From NCBI GenBank assembly GCA_045636705.1, contig JAZTYA010000015.1, forward strand, positions 1 through 53,191: a stretch of DNA of 53,191 nt, given 5' to 3'. The notes under the pieces were generated by a model. It saw only the letters and a list, made by a program, of their open reading frames with translations. It did no database searches and was not told the origin of the DNA. The stretch comes from SFWF01 sp045636705 (GTDB lineage: Bacteria; Bacillota; Clostridia; Oscillospirales; Acutalibacteraceae). Below, one piece after another: positions 7,605 through 16,090 of the stretch. The first letter of the stretch is position 1. Each line of letters opens with the position of its first letter. Made by a program: the position numbers and the translations under genes.

Positions 7605-8720
7605 TTAAATTTTTTCCTTTAACTTAATATAATATTTATCGCGTGTTCCGTCAATAGAGTTGTTGTCAGAAACTTTGACATTTCTGTCGGCGATAAGATT
7701 AGAAACGTTGCAGTTTTCGCCAATTTCGGTTGCATCCATAATAACACAGTTTTCGACAACGGAACCCTTGCCCACCTTAACGCCACGGAAAAGCACACTG
7801 TTTATAACAGTGCCCTCGATTACACAACCATCACCGACAATACTGTTTTTTACCTTGGCGTTAATGCCATAACGCGCAGGCATATCATCGCGACTCTTAG
7901 TGAAAATCGGATTTTCTTTGCTAAAGAGGGCTTGTCGTTTTTCGGTGTCAAGCATATCCATATTAGCATCGAAATATGCCCTTATTCCGTCCATAACGGC
8001 GGTAAAGCCTGTGTGCTTAAAGCCGTAAATTTTAAGGTTGCCCTGTCCTTCGGAAAAAATTCCATGGGATAAGCTTACGTTTCCCTTGTTCATCTGATTT
8101 TCAATGATTTCTATTAAAAGGGTTCTTGAAATCATCATAGTATCAAGACCGAAACTGCATTCGCCCTTTACAAAATCATCGAAATTAACCTCGGTAATTC
8201 TATCGTCACTATCAAAGTGGAAGCTCATAGAATCTCGTTGTCCGAGTGGCTTTTTACCCACGGCATAAGCAATAGTTATGTCGGCTTCTTTAAGTTTATG
8301 TTGTTTAATTAACTGCTTTATGTTTATGTTTGCAATAACGTCGGCATCGCTTAATATAACAAAATCTTCGGTTGCTTCTTCCAGGTATTCCAAAATTCCG
8401 TAAAGAGCTTCAAGCTTGCCCTTATATTTTTGATTTTCTGCCGAAGCGTAGGGTGGCAAAATTGAAAGTCCGCCGATTTTGCGGTCCAGGTCCCAAGGTT
8501 TTCCGCTTCCGATATGTGTCATTAATGAATAGTAGTTTGTTTTTGTGATAATGCCCACCTTTGAAACCTTTGCGTTTGCAAAGTTTGAAAGCGGAAAATC
8601 AATTAATCTAAACTGCGCGCCAAACGGCACCGATGCCATTGAACGTTGAGCGGTTAATTCGCCAAGCATAGCATCATGGGAGTTTGCAAAAATTATGCCT
8701 AAAACACTATTCTTTATCAT
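7605..8720 (-). CDS. glgD: Glucose-1-phosphate adenylyltransferase subunit GlgD
   Basis: 371 residues. A nucleotidyltransferase fold followed by left-handed beta-helix repeats at the C-terminus ('IVGDGCVIEGTVINS' onward, ~residues 293-350). The pyrophosphorylase loop found in GlgC ('GGQGSRL') is replaced by a degenerate 'FANSHDAMLGEL', as in the non-catalytic GlgD of other Bacillota, which forms a heteromer with GlgC and modulates it. 'GSGKPWDLDR' is retained. The start codon overlaps the end of glgC by 4 bases, indicating translational coupling and a matched subunit ratio. Confidence 0.95.
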   Translation of the reverse strand: MIKNSVLGIIFANSHDAMLGELTAQRSMASVPFGAQFRLIDFPLSNFANAKVSKVGIITKTNYYSLMTHIGSGKPWDLDRKIGGLSILPPYASAENQKYKGKLEALYGILEYLEEATEDFVILSDADVIANINIKQLIKQHKLKEADITIAYAVGKKPLGQRDSMSFHFDSDDRITEVNFDDFVKGECSFGLDTMMISRTLLIEIIENQMNKGNVSLSHGIFSEGQGNLKIYGFKHTGFTAVMDGIRAYFDANMDMLDTEKRQALFSKENPIFTKSRDDMPARYGINAKVKNSIVGDGCVIEGTVINSVLFRGVKVGKGSVVENCVIMDATEIGENCNVSNLIADRNVKVSDNNSIDGTRDKYYIKLKEKI

Positions 8721-9943
8721 ATTTTTTCGCCCTCCAAAACATCCTTTGTAATCATTTGACCTGCTGTGATAACCGCATTTTTGCCAACCGTTAGTCCGTC
8801 GCCTACAACGGCTATTCCCCAGCGGGTAATATCATCTATTTGCTCAGGACTTTCACCGATTACCGCGCCCTCTTCTACCACGGTGTCCTCTGCGATAATT
8901 GAATATCTTACCACGGCGTCCTTTTTAATTACCGCGCCCGGCATTACAAGTGAATATTCAACGTTTGCGCCTTCTTCTACCGTAACGTTTTCAAAAAGGA
9001 GTGAAAAATCAAGGTTTCCGTAAACCGAGCAACCTCTTGTTACAAGAGAATTTTCAATAGTTGCCGTGTTGGAAATATACTGTGGCGAAAGCCCCTTTGT
9101 TCCGGGATAAATTCTCCAATTTGGGTCGGACAGGTTAAGGTCTATCTTGGGATTTAGAAGGTCTAGGTTCGCATCCCAAAGCGACTCTATTGTTCCTACG
9201 TCCTTCCAATAATCGTTAAAGCGGTATGCCATAGCCTTCATACCACCATCAATCATAGCAGGAATAATATCCTTACCGAAGTCGTTGGAAGAGTCAGGCT
9301 TTGCCTCATCCTCTGTAAGAAGGTTACGAAGCACATCCCACTTGAAGACATAAATACCCATGGATGCTAAGTTGCTCTTAGGAACCTTTGGTTTTTCTTC
9401 AAACTCGTAAATTCTGCCATCTTCGTGCGCATTCATAATACCAAAACGCGGAGCCTCGTCAATCGGCACCTCCATAACCGCAATAGTACAGTCGGCATCA
9501 TTCTTTTTATGCTCGGCAATCATTTTGGAGTAATCCATTTTATAGATATGGTCGCCCGAAAGAATAAGCACGTATTCAGGATTATATCTCTCGATAAAGT
9601 TTATGTTCTGATAAATGGCATTAGCGGTACCCTTGTACCACTCGCTTCCCTTTATCTTTTGATATGGTGGCAAAATATGTACGCCGCCGTTAACGCGGTC
9701 TAGGTCCCAAGGCTTTCCGCTTCCGATATACTCTACCAGTTCGAGCGGTTGATACTGGGTTAAAACACCTACCGTATCAATTCCTGAGTTAATGCAGTTT
9801 GAAAGCGGAAAATCAATGATTCTGTACTTTCCGCCGTAGGGCACCGCAGGCTTTGCGATTTTCTTTGTCAGGACACCAAGTCGGCTTCCCTGACCGCCTG
9901 CTAAAAGCATTGCTACACATTCTGTTTTCTTCAAATCTCTCAT
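8717..9943 (-). CDS. glgC: Glucose-1-phosphate adenylyltransferase catalytic subunit
   Basis: 408 residues. It makes ADP-glucose from ATP and glucose-1-phosphate, the committed step of glycogen synthesis. Visible motifs are the nucleotide loop 'LLAGGQGSRLGVLT' (~residues 14-27), 'KPAVPYGGKYRIIDF' (~31-45), 'GTANAIYQN' (~105-113), 'LSGDHIYKMDY' with the catalytic Asp (~128-138), and the C-terminal beta-helix with allosteric residues. Minus-strand neighbours are glgB (27 bases upstream) and glgD (4-base overlap). Confidence 0.97.
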   Translation of the reverse strand: MRDLKKTECVAMLLAGGQGSRLGVLTKKIAKPAVPYGGKYRIIDFPLSNCINSGIDTVGVLTQYQPLELVEYIGSGKPWDLDRVNGGVHILPPYQKIKGSEWYKGTANAIYQNINFIERYNPEYVLILSGDHIYKMDYSKMIAEHKKNDADCTIAVMEVPIDEAPRFGIMNAHEDGRIYEFEEKPKVPKSNLASMGIYVFKWDVLRNLLTEDEAKPDSSNDFGKDIIPAMIDGGMKAMAYRFNDYWKDVGTIESLWDANLDLLNPKIDLNLSDPNWRIYPGTKGLSPQYISNTATIENSLVTRGCSVYGNLDFSLLFENVTVEEGANVEYSLVMPGAVIKKDAVVRYSIIAEDTVVEEGAVIGESPEQIDDITRWGIAVVGDGLTVGKNAVITAGQMITKDVLEGEKI

Positions 9944-9970
9944 CTCCTGATAATTTTGAATAACTATAAA

Positions 9971-11866
9971 TTATATTGTCTTGTCCTTCGGTTTATGCTT
10001 TTTAAGGAAGGTAACCGACATTGCCGGAATATTAAGCTCGATAGAATTTTCAAGCCCGTGCATTCCTTCCTTTGAAGATTTTATACCGCGCGTGGATTTT
10101 TTGGTGTTACCACCAAACTCAAGCCAGTCGGTAGAAAATATTGTTTTATAATTGCCTTCTTCGCTTACACCGATACGGTATTTTTCGCGAGTCACCGGAA
10201 CGAAATTGCAAACAGCTATTATTTCGTCGCCGTTTTTAGCAATTCTTCTAAACGCTATGATACTCTGCTCGTGGTCATCGTTTGCGGTCCACGCAAAGCC
10301 TTCCCAAGAACAGTCTATCTCATAAAACTCGGGATTTTTCTTGTAAAATTTATTAAGTGCTTTTACAAAACTCTGTGTCTTTTTGTGCTTTTCAAAGTCG
10401 AGCAAGAACCAGTCAAGCTCTGAAGCAAAGTTCCACTCTGAAAACTGGGCAAACTCCTGCCCCATAAACAAAAGCTTTTTGCCCGGATGCGCTATCATAT
10501 ACGCCAAAAGAGCTCTGAAACCTGCAAACTTTTGGTCGTAATCTCCGGGCATTTTATTTATCAAAGAGCCCTTCATATGAACTACCTCATCGTGTGAGAA
10601 GGGTAGCACAAAGTTCTCCGAAAAGGCATACATAAACGAAAAGGTCAGCTTGTCTTGATGATGTTTTCTGTAAACGGGGTCCATTGAAGAGTAGGCCAAC
10701 ATATCGTTCATCCAACCCATATTCCACTTGAAGTTAAATCCAAGTCCGCCGTCCTTTGCCGGCTTTGTAACCATTGGCCAAGCGGTAGATTCCTCGGCAA
10801 TCATAAGAATATTGCTGTTTATAGAAAAACAAGCTTCATTCACTCTGCGTAAAAGTTCGATAGCCTCAATATGCTCTTTGCCGCCATACTGATTAAGCGC
10901 CCATTCGCCGTCGCGTCTTCCGTAATCTAAATAAAGCATTGAAGCTACGGCGTCAACACGGAGTCCGTCAATGTGAAACTCCTTTATAAAGAAAGCGGCG
11001 CTTGAGATTAAAAAGTTCATTACCTCTACCCTGCCGTAATTAAAGACGCAGGTGCCCCATTCCTTATGCTCGCCTCGGCGCCAGTCCTCATATTCATAAA
11101 GCGGACTGCCATCAAATCTATAAAGGCCATGCTCATCCTTTGGGAAGTGAGCAGGAACCCAGTCGAGTATTACGCCGATATTCTTTGAATGGAATATATC
11201 GACTAATTTTTTAAAGTCATCGGGTGTTCCGTATCTTGAGGTTGGGGCGAAATATCCCGTTACCTGATATCCCCATGAGCCCGAAAATGGATACTCGGTA
11301 AGTGGCATAAATTCAACGTGGGTATAACCCATTTCTTTTACGTAGCTTGAAAGCTCTTCGGCAAGTTTTACGTAGTCATAACAGTTGCCGTCGGAGTATT
11401 TGCGCCACGACTCTGCATTCACCTCGTATATATTTACAGGCGACTCGTATATATTTGTTTTGTTTTTATTTTTCTGCCAAGCCGAGTCCTTCCACTTGTA
11501 ATTCTGCTCGGGATAAACCTTTGAAGCGTTGTTAGGAGCCGTTTCAAAATGACGTGCATACGGGTCGGACTTTAAAGTGATATTTCCGTTTTGTCCTTTT
11601 ATTGCATATTTATAAGAGGTAAAGGGAGCTATGCCGAAAATTTCGGTTTCCCATATCCCGTCGGTTACCTTGTGCATTGGGTTTCGGCCGTTATCCCAGT
11701 TATTAAAATCGCCTACTACACTTATTTCTATAGCGTTTGGCGCCCAAAGGCGAAAAACGGTCTTATCTCCTAGATAAAAGGAGCCTAATATTTCATAAGC
11801 GTCTGCCATAAGCCTATTATGAAAGCCCTGAAGTCTTTCGGCAATTGTCTTATCCTTGTTAAACAT
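9971..11866 (-). CDS. glgB: 1,4-alpha-glucan branching enzyme
   Basis: 631 residues, GH13. An N-terminal CBM48 domain (~20-115, 'FRLWAPNAIEISVVGDFNNW') is followed by a catalytic barrel with nucleophile Asp in 'GLRVDAVASMLY' (~302-313), acid/base Glu in 'MIAEESTAWP' (~355-364) and 'PFSHDEVVHMKGSL' (~423-436). It transfers alpha-1,4 segments to alpha-1,6 branch points. It is first gene of the glg operon, with GAAGGAG upstream of the ATG and a clear promoter 41-69 bases before it. Confidence 0.97.
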   Translation of the reverse strand: MFNKDKTIAERLQGFHNRLMADAYEILGSFYLGDKTVFRLWAPNAIEISVVGDFNNWDNGRNPMHKVTDGIWETEIFGIAPFTSYKYAIKGQNGNITLKSDPYARHFETAPNNASKVYPEQNYKWKDSAWQKNKNKTNIYESPVNIYEVNAESWRKYSDGNCYDYVKLAEELSSYVKEMGYTHVEFMPLTEYPFSGSWGYQVTGYFAPTSRYGTPDDFKKLVDIFHSKNIGVILDWVPAHFPKDEHGLYRFDGSPLYEYEDWRRGEHKEWGTCVFNYGRVEVMNFLISSAAFFIKEFHIDGLRVDAVASMLYLDYGRRDGEWALNQYGGKEHIEAIELLRRVNEACFSINSNILMIAEESTAWPMVTKPAKDGGLGFNFKWNMGWMNDMLAYSSMDPVYRKHHQDKLTFSFMYAFSENFVLPFSHDEVVHMKGSLINKMPGDYDQKFAGFRALLAYMIAHPGKKLLFMGQEFAQFSEWNFASELDWFLLDFEKHKKTQSFVKALNKFYKKNPEFYEIDCSWEGFAWTANDDHEQSIIAFRRIAKNGDEIIAVCNFVPVTREKYRIGVSEEGNYKTIFSTDWLEFGGNTKKSTRGIKSSKEGMHGLENSIELNIPAMSVTFLKKHKPKDKTI

Positions 11867-11906
11867 TTTCGCTCCTTCTTTCCTTTGAAATCACCTATAC
11901 TATTAT

Positions 11907-11935
11907 ATAATACCAAACAACAAGCTATTTTTCAA
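11907..11935 (-). promoter_or_regulatory. Sigma-A promoter of the glycogen operon
   Basis: On the minus strand TTGAAA (11930-11935), 17 bases, TATTAT (11907-11912), just upstream of glgB. Confidence 0.75.
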
Positions 11936-12041
11936 GCCTTTTTTGTTCAAAATATATTGTATATTTTTGTTTATTATGCTTATATTTGTGCAAAAGTTAC
12001 AGTTTTTAGTCCTTATTTCTTCTCAACACATCTATTATATG

Positions 12042-12069
12042 AAAAAAGCCGATGAATTATCGGCTTTTT
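12042..12069 (-). terminator. Terminator after the SLOG-family gene
   Basis: An 11-bp stem, AAAAAGCCGAT paired with ATCGGCTTTTT (12043-12053 with 12059-12069), flanked by A and T runs, 11 bases past the stop of the gene ending at 12080. Confidence 0.85.
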
Positions 12070-12079
12070 AAATTCTTTT

Positions 12080-12631
12080 TTAATTTTCGATATAATACGT
12101 ATGTTCTTCAGGCAATGGCTCGCCAACGCCATATTCGGCAACGTTCACTATGCTTTTGCCAAGTTTTTTAGCATAGTTAAGGGTTGAACCCGTGCCTCCT
12201 GCCTTGCCATCAAAATAGGTTAAAACGATATCACTGTTATCAACCATATAACAATTTCTTTTTGCAAAGCAACCGTTAAAGTATTTATCACTTAAAATTA
12301 CAACCTTATCCGCAAGTTTTAAAATTTTATCATAGCGTTCTTTCCAACCCTTTTTAAAGCCTTTTGACTGGTCTTTAAAAGGAATTACGGCTACTAATTC
12401 TATTATGGTATCTTTTATGCTTTCTCTTAGGTCAAGCACCGCTTCGGCAGCAATTATATCAAAGCCTTCTGCCATGCCGCAATAAAATTTTGTAACGCCC
12501 TCTTTAGGCAATGAAAAAACAGCGCTATAAAGCTTGTTTTCAAAAACGTTTAATTGTTTTATGTCCTTTTCAAGTGAAAAAGGGAATTTCTCGGGTCTGT
12601 ATCCCGTAAAGCAACAACTTTTCTCCTTCAT
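12080..12631 (-). CDS. SLOG-family (DUF1273/YpsA-like) nucleotide-binding protein
   Basis: 183 residues. The N-terminal 'CCFTGYRPEKFP' (~residues 6-17) and 'YCGMAEGFDIIAAE' (~49-62) are the sugar/ligand-binding loops of the YpsA/DprA-related SLOG fold. 'DKVVILSDKYFNGCFAKRN' and the 'YFDGKAGGTGSTLNYA' segment (~138-153) complete the Rossmann-like core. SLOG proteins bind nucleotide-derived or other small ligands; the exact role is unknown. It lies on the same strand about 70 bases downstream of the structured RNA at 12703-12936. Confidence 0.85.
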   Translation of the reverse strand: MKEKSCCFTGYRPEKFPFSLEKDIKQLNVFENKLYSAVFSLPKEGVTKFYCGMAEGFDIIAAEAVLDLRESIKDTIIELVAVIPFKDQSKGFKKGWKERYDKILKLADKVVILSDKYFNGCFAKRNCYMVDNSDIVLTYFDGKAGGTGSTLNYAKKLGKSIVNVAEYGVGEPLPEEHTYYIEN

Positions 12632-12702
12632 AGGCTATCCTTTCAAAAGTTTTATTTATTATACCATTTTCCAAAACCTTATTGCAACGATTTTTAATCG
12701 AC

Positions 12703-12731
12703 AAAAATAGCCAAGTACTCTAATACTTGGC
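12703..12731 (-). terminator. Rho-independent terminator of the structured RNA
   Basis: On the minus strand GCCAAGTA (12710-12717 plus) pairs with TACTTGGC (12724-12731), a 6-base loop, and is followed by TATTTTT. Confidence 0.9.
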
Positions 12732-12936
12732 CTTTTACTCCCGCCCTGCCGTATCGAGCAATTGATAACCTGCGTTAAACACAGGTGGGTGCTCTCCGTC
12801 CGGTTTTGTGCTTCCAACGTCCGCCTAAAGGCAATATAGCCTAAAGTTCGGGAGGCCTGCATACCCGCCGGTCGAGCCGAGCTCCCTAAATAAAGGTTGT
12901 AGGGTTATAAATGCCACCGTTCGCGGTCAGGGCAGG
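12703..12936 (-). ncRNA. Highly structured non-coding RNA (~200 nt plus terminator), class unresolved
   Basis: The intergenic stretch 12662-12967 holds no plausible gene but a dense RNA fold on the minus strand. The two ends close in a 9-bp stem (plus-strand 12928-12936 with 12740-12748, one G-U), and a terminator follows. Inside are several local hairpins on the minus strand: ACCG-CGAA-CGGT, a CCCTA/TAGGG stem, AGGC-TATATT-GCCT, and a nested GAGCA...TGCTC helix containing CCTGTG-TTTAA-CGCAGG. GC content is higher than the flanks. The SRP, tmRNA and RNase P signature sequences are missing. A raiA-motif-like RNA or 6S RNA are the best known alternatives; the branched fold favours the former, but I cannot confirm it. 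Confidence 0.75.
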
Positions 12937-12967
12937 ATAATCTTATTCTTTTGTACCGGGTTTAATT

Positions 12968-13285
12968 TTATTCGTTCTTTTCGTCAATTTCGTAGAAATC
13001 TTCAAGTCTTTCAATAAAGGTGTCTGCTACAAACTCATATTCCTCGTCGTCCTCGATAGGATAAAGATACTCTTCTCCGTTATCCTCTCCTACCTTAACG
13101 ATAACAAGTTCACCGCTGTCTTCGAGCATATCCTTAGGGTCGTTATAGATAGGAAGCATAGCTAAATATCTGCCCTCATCCGATTCAATTGCATCCAAAA
13201 CTTCAAAGGTGTATTCCTTGCCGTCATCGTCTGTAAGTGTTATAATATCGGGTTCGTATCCGAGTTCTTCTTTCTTGTCTGTCAT
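12968..13285 (-). CDS. DUF1292 (YrzB-like) protein
   Basis: 105 residues, strongly acidic, with the DUF1292 pattern 'ITLTDDDGKEYTFEVLD' (~residues 15-31), 'YLAMLPI' and 'EEYLYPIEDDEEYEFV' (~72-87). The molecular function is not established; members usually lie near the yrvM/Holliday-resolvase region in Bacillota, but not here. It has its own promoter and AGGAG site. No terminator lies between its stop and the structured RNA 31 bases downstream, so the two may share a transcript. Confidence 0.9.
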   Translation of the reverse strand: MTDKKEELGYEPDIITLTDDDGKEYTFEVLDAIESDEGRYLAMLPIYNDPKDMLEDSGELVIVKVGEDNGEEYLYPIEDDEEYEFVADTFIERLEDFYEIDEKNE

Positions 13286-13314
13286 AATATCACTCCTATA
13301 TTATTGTTAAGTTT

Positions 13315-13343
13315 ATTTTAACCTTTTTTCAGGCATTAGTCAA
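13315..13343 (-). promoter_or_regulatory. Sigma-A promoter of the DUF1292 gene
   Basis: On the minus strand TTGACT (13338-13343), 17 bases, TAAAAT (13315-13320). Confidence 0.75.
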
Positions 13344-13379
13344 CATTTAATAATTTTATAAAATTAGATATATTAAATA

Positions 13380-13408
13380 TTGAAAGATTAACTGTAGTGT
13401 GTTATTAT
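13380..13408 (+). promoter_or_regulatory. Sigma-A promoter of rhaBA
   Basis: TTGAAA (13380-13385), 17 bases, TATTAT (13403-13408). It lies inside the theoretical N-terminal extension of rhaB, which supports the start at 13442. Confidence 0.75.
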
Positions 13409-13441
13409 GTAAATATATATACCAAAAGAGAGGTTTTTACT

Positions 13442-14812
13442 ATGCCTTATTGTTTAGCAGTTGATATCGGTGCTTCCAGCGGTCGTCACATTTTAGGCGA
13501 ACTTAAAGATGGCAAGCTTATCTGCACCGAGGTTTACCGTTTTGAAAACGGAATTAAGGACGAAAACGGTGTTTTAGTATGGGATTTAGATGTTCTTTTT
13601 GAGCACATCCTAAGAGGCTTCGAAGCATGCACTATGCAACGCAAGTTCCCCGTTTCTGTGGCTATTGACACTTGGGGTGTTGACTACGTTCTTTTAAACA
13701 AGAAAAGAAGACCCATTTTACCCTGTGTTTCCTATCGTGATTCTCGTACAGCCGGCGTTCCCGAAGAAGTGTTTAATATAATTTCAAAGGAAAAGCTTTA
13801 CGAAAAGACCGGTATTCAAAAGCAGAACTTTAATACCATTTATCAGCTTTATTGTGATAAAAAATCGGGCAAGCTTGATGAGGCAGAACATTTCCTTATG
13901 ATTCCCGATTACATAGCATACAAGCTTACAGGTGTTATGAAGAATGAATATACTAACGCTACTACAACAAACCTTGTGAATGCAGAAACAAAGACTTGGG
14001 ATACCGAGATTTTAGACGCATTGGGAATTAAGAAAAACATCTTCCGTGAGCCTTCTTTACCTAAGACCGTTGTCGGCACCTTTGTTGATGAGGTTAGATG
14101 CCGCGTAGGATTTAATTGCCCCGTTCTTTTGGCACCTACACACGATACCGCATCTGCGGTTGCTGCTTGCCCTGTTGACGATAAGAGCGTGTTCTTGTCT
14201 TCGGGCACCTGGAGCCTTGTAGGAACCGAAAATCTTTACCCCGTTACAAGCAAGGAGGCTATGGAGGCTAACTTTGCAAACGAAGGCGGAATTGATTATC
14301 GTTTCCGTTTCCTTAAGAACATTATGGGAATGTGGCTTTTTCAAAACATTAAGCGCAACCTTGATAACAAGTATTCTTATGATGAAATGATGAATATGGC
14401 TATGGAAAGCAGTTTCACCGAGAAAATTGACCCGACCGATGAAAGCTTCTTAGCTCCTAAAAATATGATAGAGGCTGTTCGTACCTATCTTGGCAAGCCC
14501 GAGCTTCCTATCGGCGACGTGCTAAACAGTGTTTATCATTCTTTAGCAGCAAGCTATGATAAGGCAGTTAAAGAAATTGAGTCTGTAGCAGGTAAAATGG
14601 TTGACCGCATTGCTATTGTTGGTGGCGGTTGTAAGGATAAATATCTGAACCGCCTTACCAAAGAATATACAGGTAAAGCCGTTACTGCAGGTCCTGTTGA
14701 AGGCACCGCTATCGGAAACCTTATTTCTCAGCTAATGTATCACGACAGAAAGTTAACGTTAGATGATGCTAGAAAAATTATAATCAATACTTTTGATATT
14801 CAGGAGGTTTAA
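13442..14812 (+). CDS. rhaB: L-rhamnulokinase
   Basis: 456 residues from the ATG at 13442 (GAGAGG upstream). FGGY-family sugar kinase: phosphate-1 loop 'LAVDIGASSGRHILGEL' at the N-terminus, 'AIDTWGVDYVLL' with the catalytic Asp region (~75-86), 'SSGTWSLVG' (~253-261) and 'IAIVGGGCKDKYLN' near the C-terminus. It phosphorylates L-rhamnulose to L-rhamnulose-1-phosphate. The gene is followed one base later by rhaA, an operon for L-rhamnose use. The aldolase rhaD and a transporter are not in the window. Confidence 0.95.
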   Translation: MPYCLAVDIGASSGRHILGELKDGKLICTEVYRFENGIKDENGVLVWDLDVLFEHILRGFEACTMQRKFPVSVAIDTWGVDYVLLNKKRRPILPCVSYRDSRTAGVPEEVFNIISKEKLYEKTGIQKQNFNTIYQLYCDKKSGKLDEAEHFLMIPDYIAYKLTGVMKNEYTNATTTNLVNAETKTWDTEILDALGIKKNIFREPSLPKTVVGTFVDEVRCRVGFNCPVLLAPTHDTASAVAACPVDDKSVFLSSGTWSLVGTENLYPVTSKEAMEANFANEGGIDYRFRFLKNIMGMWLFQNIKRNLDNKYSYDEMMNMAMESSFTEKIDPTDESFLAPKNMIEAVRTYLGKPELPIGDVLNSVYHSLAASYDKAVKEIESVAGKMVDRIAIVGGGCKDKYLNRLTKEYTGKAVTAGPVEGTAIGNLISQLMYHDRKLTLDDARKIIINTFDIQEV

Positions 14813-14813
14813 T

Positions 14814-16052
14814 ATGTCACGTTATTTAGAAGCAAAAGCAATATATGAAAAGTTAGGTGTTGATACCGAAAAGGCTTTAGAAACCTTAAAGGACGTTTCG
14901 GTTTCAATACATTGTTGGCAGGGCGACGACGTTGTTGGTTTCGACAGCAAGGAGGCACTTTCTGGCGGTATTCAAACCACCGGTAACTATCCCGGAAAGG
15001 CAACAACTCCCGAAGAACTTTTTGCCGACCTTGATAAGGCTTTATCCTTAATCCCCGGCAAAAAGAAGGTTAACGTTCACGCTTGCTATGCTATTTTCGG
15101 GGATGGCGAGTATGCCGACAGAGATAAGCTTGAGCCCCGTCATTTCGCAAAGTGGGTTGAGTTTGCAAAGGAAAGAAAAGTTGGTCTTGACTTTAACCCC
15201 ACCTGCTTCTCTCATCCTATGGTTAAGAATGGTCTTACCCTTTCTTCTCCCGATGAGACTGCAAGAAAGTTCTGGGTTGAGCACTGCAAGGCTTGTATTA
15301 AAATTGCAGAATATTTTGCAGATGAAACAGGCGTGCCGTGTGTTATGAACATCTGGATTCCTGACGGCTTTAAGGACGTTCCCGCTGACAGAATGGGACC
15401 ACGCGCTCGTTACAAGAAGTCACTTGATGAAATTCTTTCTATTCCTTACGATAAGAAGAAGGTTTACATCACTCTTGAGTCAAAGGTATTCGGTATCGGC
15501 GTTGAGTCTTACACCGCAGGTAATGCTGAATTTACCCTTTCTTATTCAGTAGCAAACGGCCTTACTCCTTTAATGGACAACGGTCACTATCATCCTACCG
15601 AGGTTGTATCTGATAAGATTTCTTCACTTCTCTTATTCAGTGAAAAAATTGCTTTACATATTACCCGTGGCGTTCGTTGGGATTCCGACCACGTAGTTCT
15701 CTTCGATGACGAGACTAAGGAAATTGCAAAGGAAATCGTTAGAAACGATGCCCTTGACCGAGTATTTATCGCAACCGACTATTTCGATGCTTCAATTAAC
15801 CGCATCTCCGCTTGGGTAACAGGTGTTAGAAACGTATCTAAAGCATTGCTTTACGCTTTACTTGAGCCTTCTAAAACCTTTAAGAAGCTTCAGGATGAAG
15901 GCGATATGACAGCTCTTATGGTTATGCAGGAAGAACTCAAAACCGCACCTCTTGGCGACGTTTGGAACGAGTTCTTGGCAAGAGAAAACGTTTCTGCCGA
16001 CTACCTAACCGAAGTTAAGGCTTACGAAAAAGATGTTCTTTTAAAGAGATAA
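14814..16052 (+). CDS. rhaA: L-rhamnose isomerase
   Basis: 412 residues from the ATG at 14814, which has AGGAGG at 14803-14808; a longer in-frame start would overlap rhaB and lacks a site. 'SIHCWQGDDVVGF' (~residues 31-43), 'ALHITRGVRWDSDHVV' (~279-294) and the His/Asp/Glu metal ligands between them are typical of RhaA, a TIM-barrel, Mn2+-dependent enzyme that converts L-rhamnose to L-rhamnulose. The order kinase-isomerase is normal. A strong terminator follows. Confidence 0.96.
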   Translation: MSRYLEAKAIYEKLGVDTEKALETLKDVSVSIHCWQGDDVVGFDSKEALSGGIQTTGNYPGKATTPEELFADLDKALSLIPGKKKVNVHACYAIFGDGEYADRDKLEPRHFAKWVEFAKERKVGLDFNPTCFSHPMVKNGLTLSSPDETARKFWVEHCKACIKIAEYFADETGVPCVMNIWIPDGFKDVPADRMGPRARYKKSLDEILSIPYDKKKVYITLESKVFGIGVESYTAGNAEFTLSYSVANGLTPLMDNGHYHPTEVVSDKISSLLLFSEKIALHITRGVRWDSDHVVLFDDETKEIAKEIVRNDALDRVFIATDYFDASINRISAWVTGVRNVSKALLYALLEPSKTFKKLQDEGDMTALMVMQEELKTAPLGDVWNEFLARENVSADYLTEVKAYEKDVLLKR

Positions 16053-16061
16053 GAAAAATTA

Positions 16062-16090
16062 AACCCCGACACAGTCGGGGTTATTTTTTT
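16062..16090. terminator. Bidirectional terminator after rhaBA and the ABC exporter
   Basis: A 9-bp stem AACCCCGAC/GTCGGGGTT (16062-16070, 16074-16082), a 3-base loop and then a T run, overlapping the end of the convergent ABC gene at 16089. Confidence 0.9.

Noticed and set aside
12659..12862. 67-codon minus-strand frame over the structured RNA
   Set aside because: It has no ribosome binding site, runs through the terminator and the RNA stems, and its protein is compositionally random.
12703..12936. Structured RNA as SRP RNA, tmRNA or RNase P RNA
   Set aside because: I looked for the conserved SRP domain IV sequence, a tRNA-like end with T-loop, and the RNase P P4 sequences on both strands and found none.
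13397..13441. Fifteen-codon N-terminal extension of rhaB
   Set aside because: The region contains the -10 box of the rhaBA promoter, and GAGAGG sits just before the ATG at 13442.
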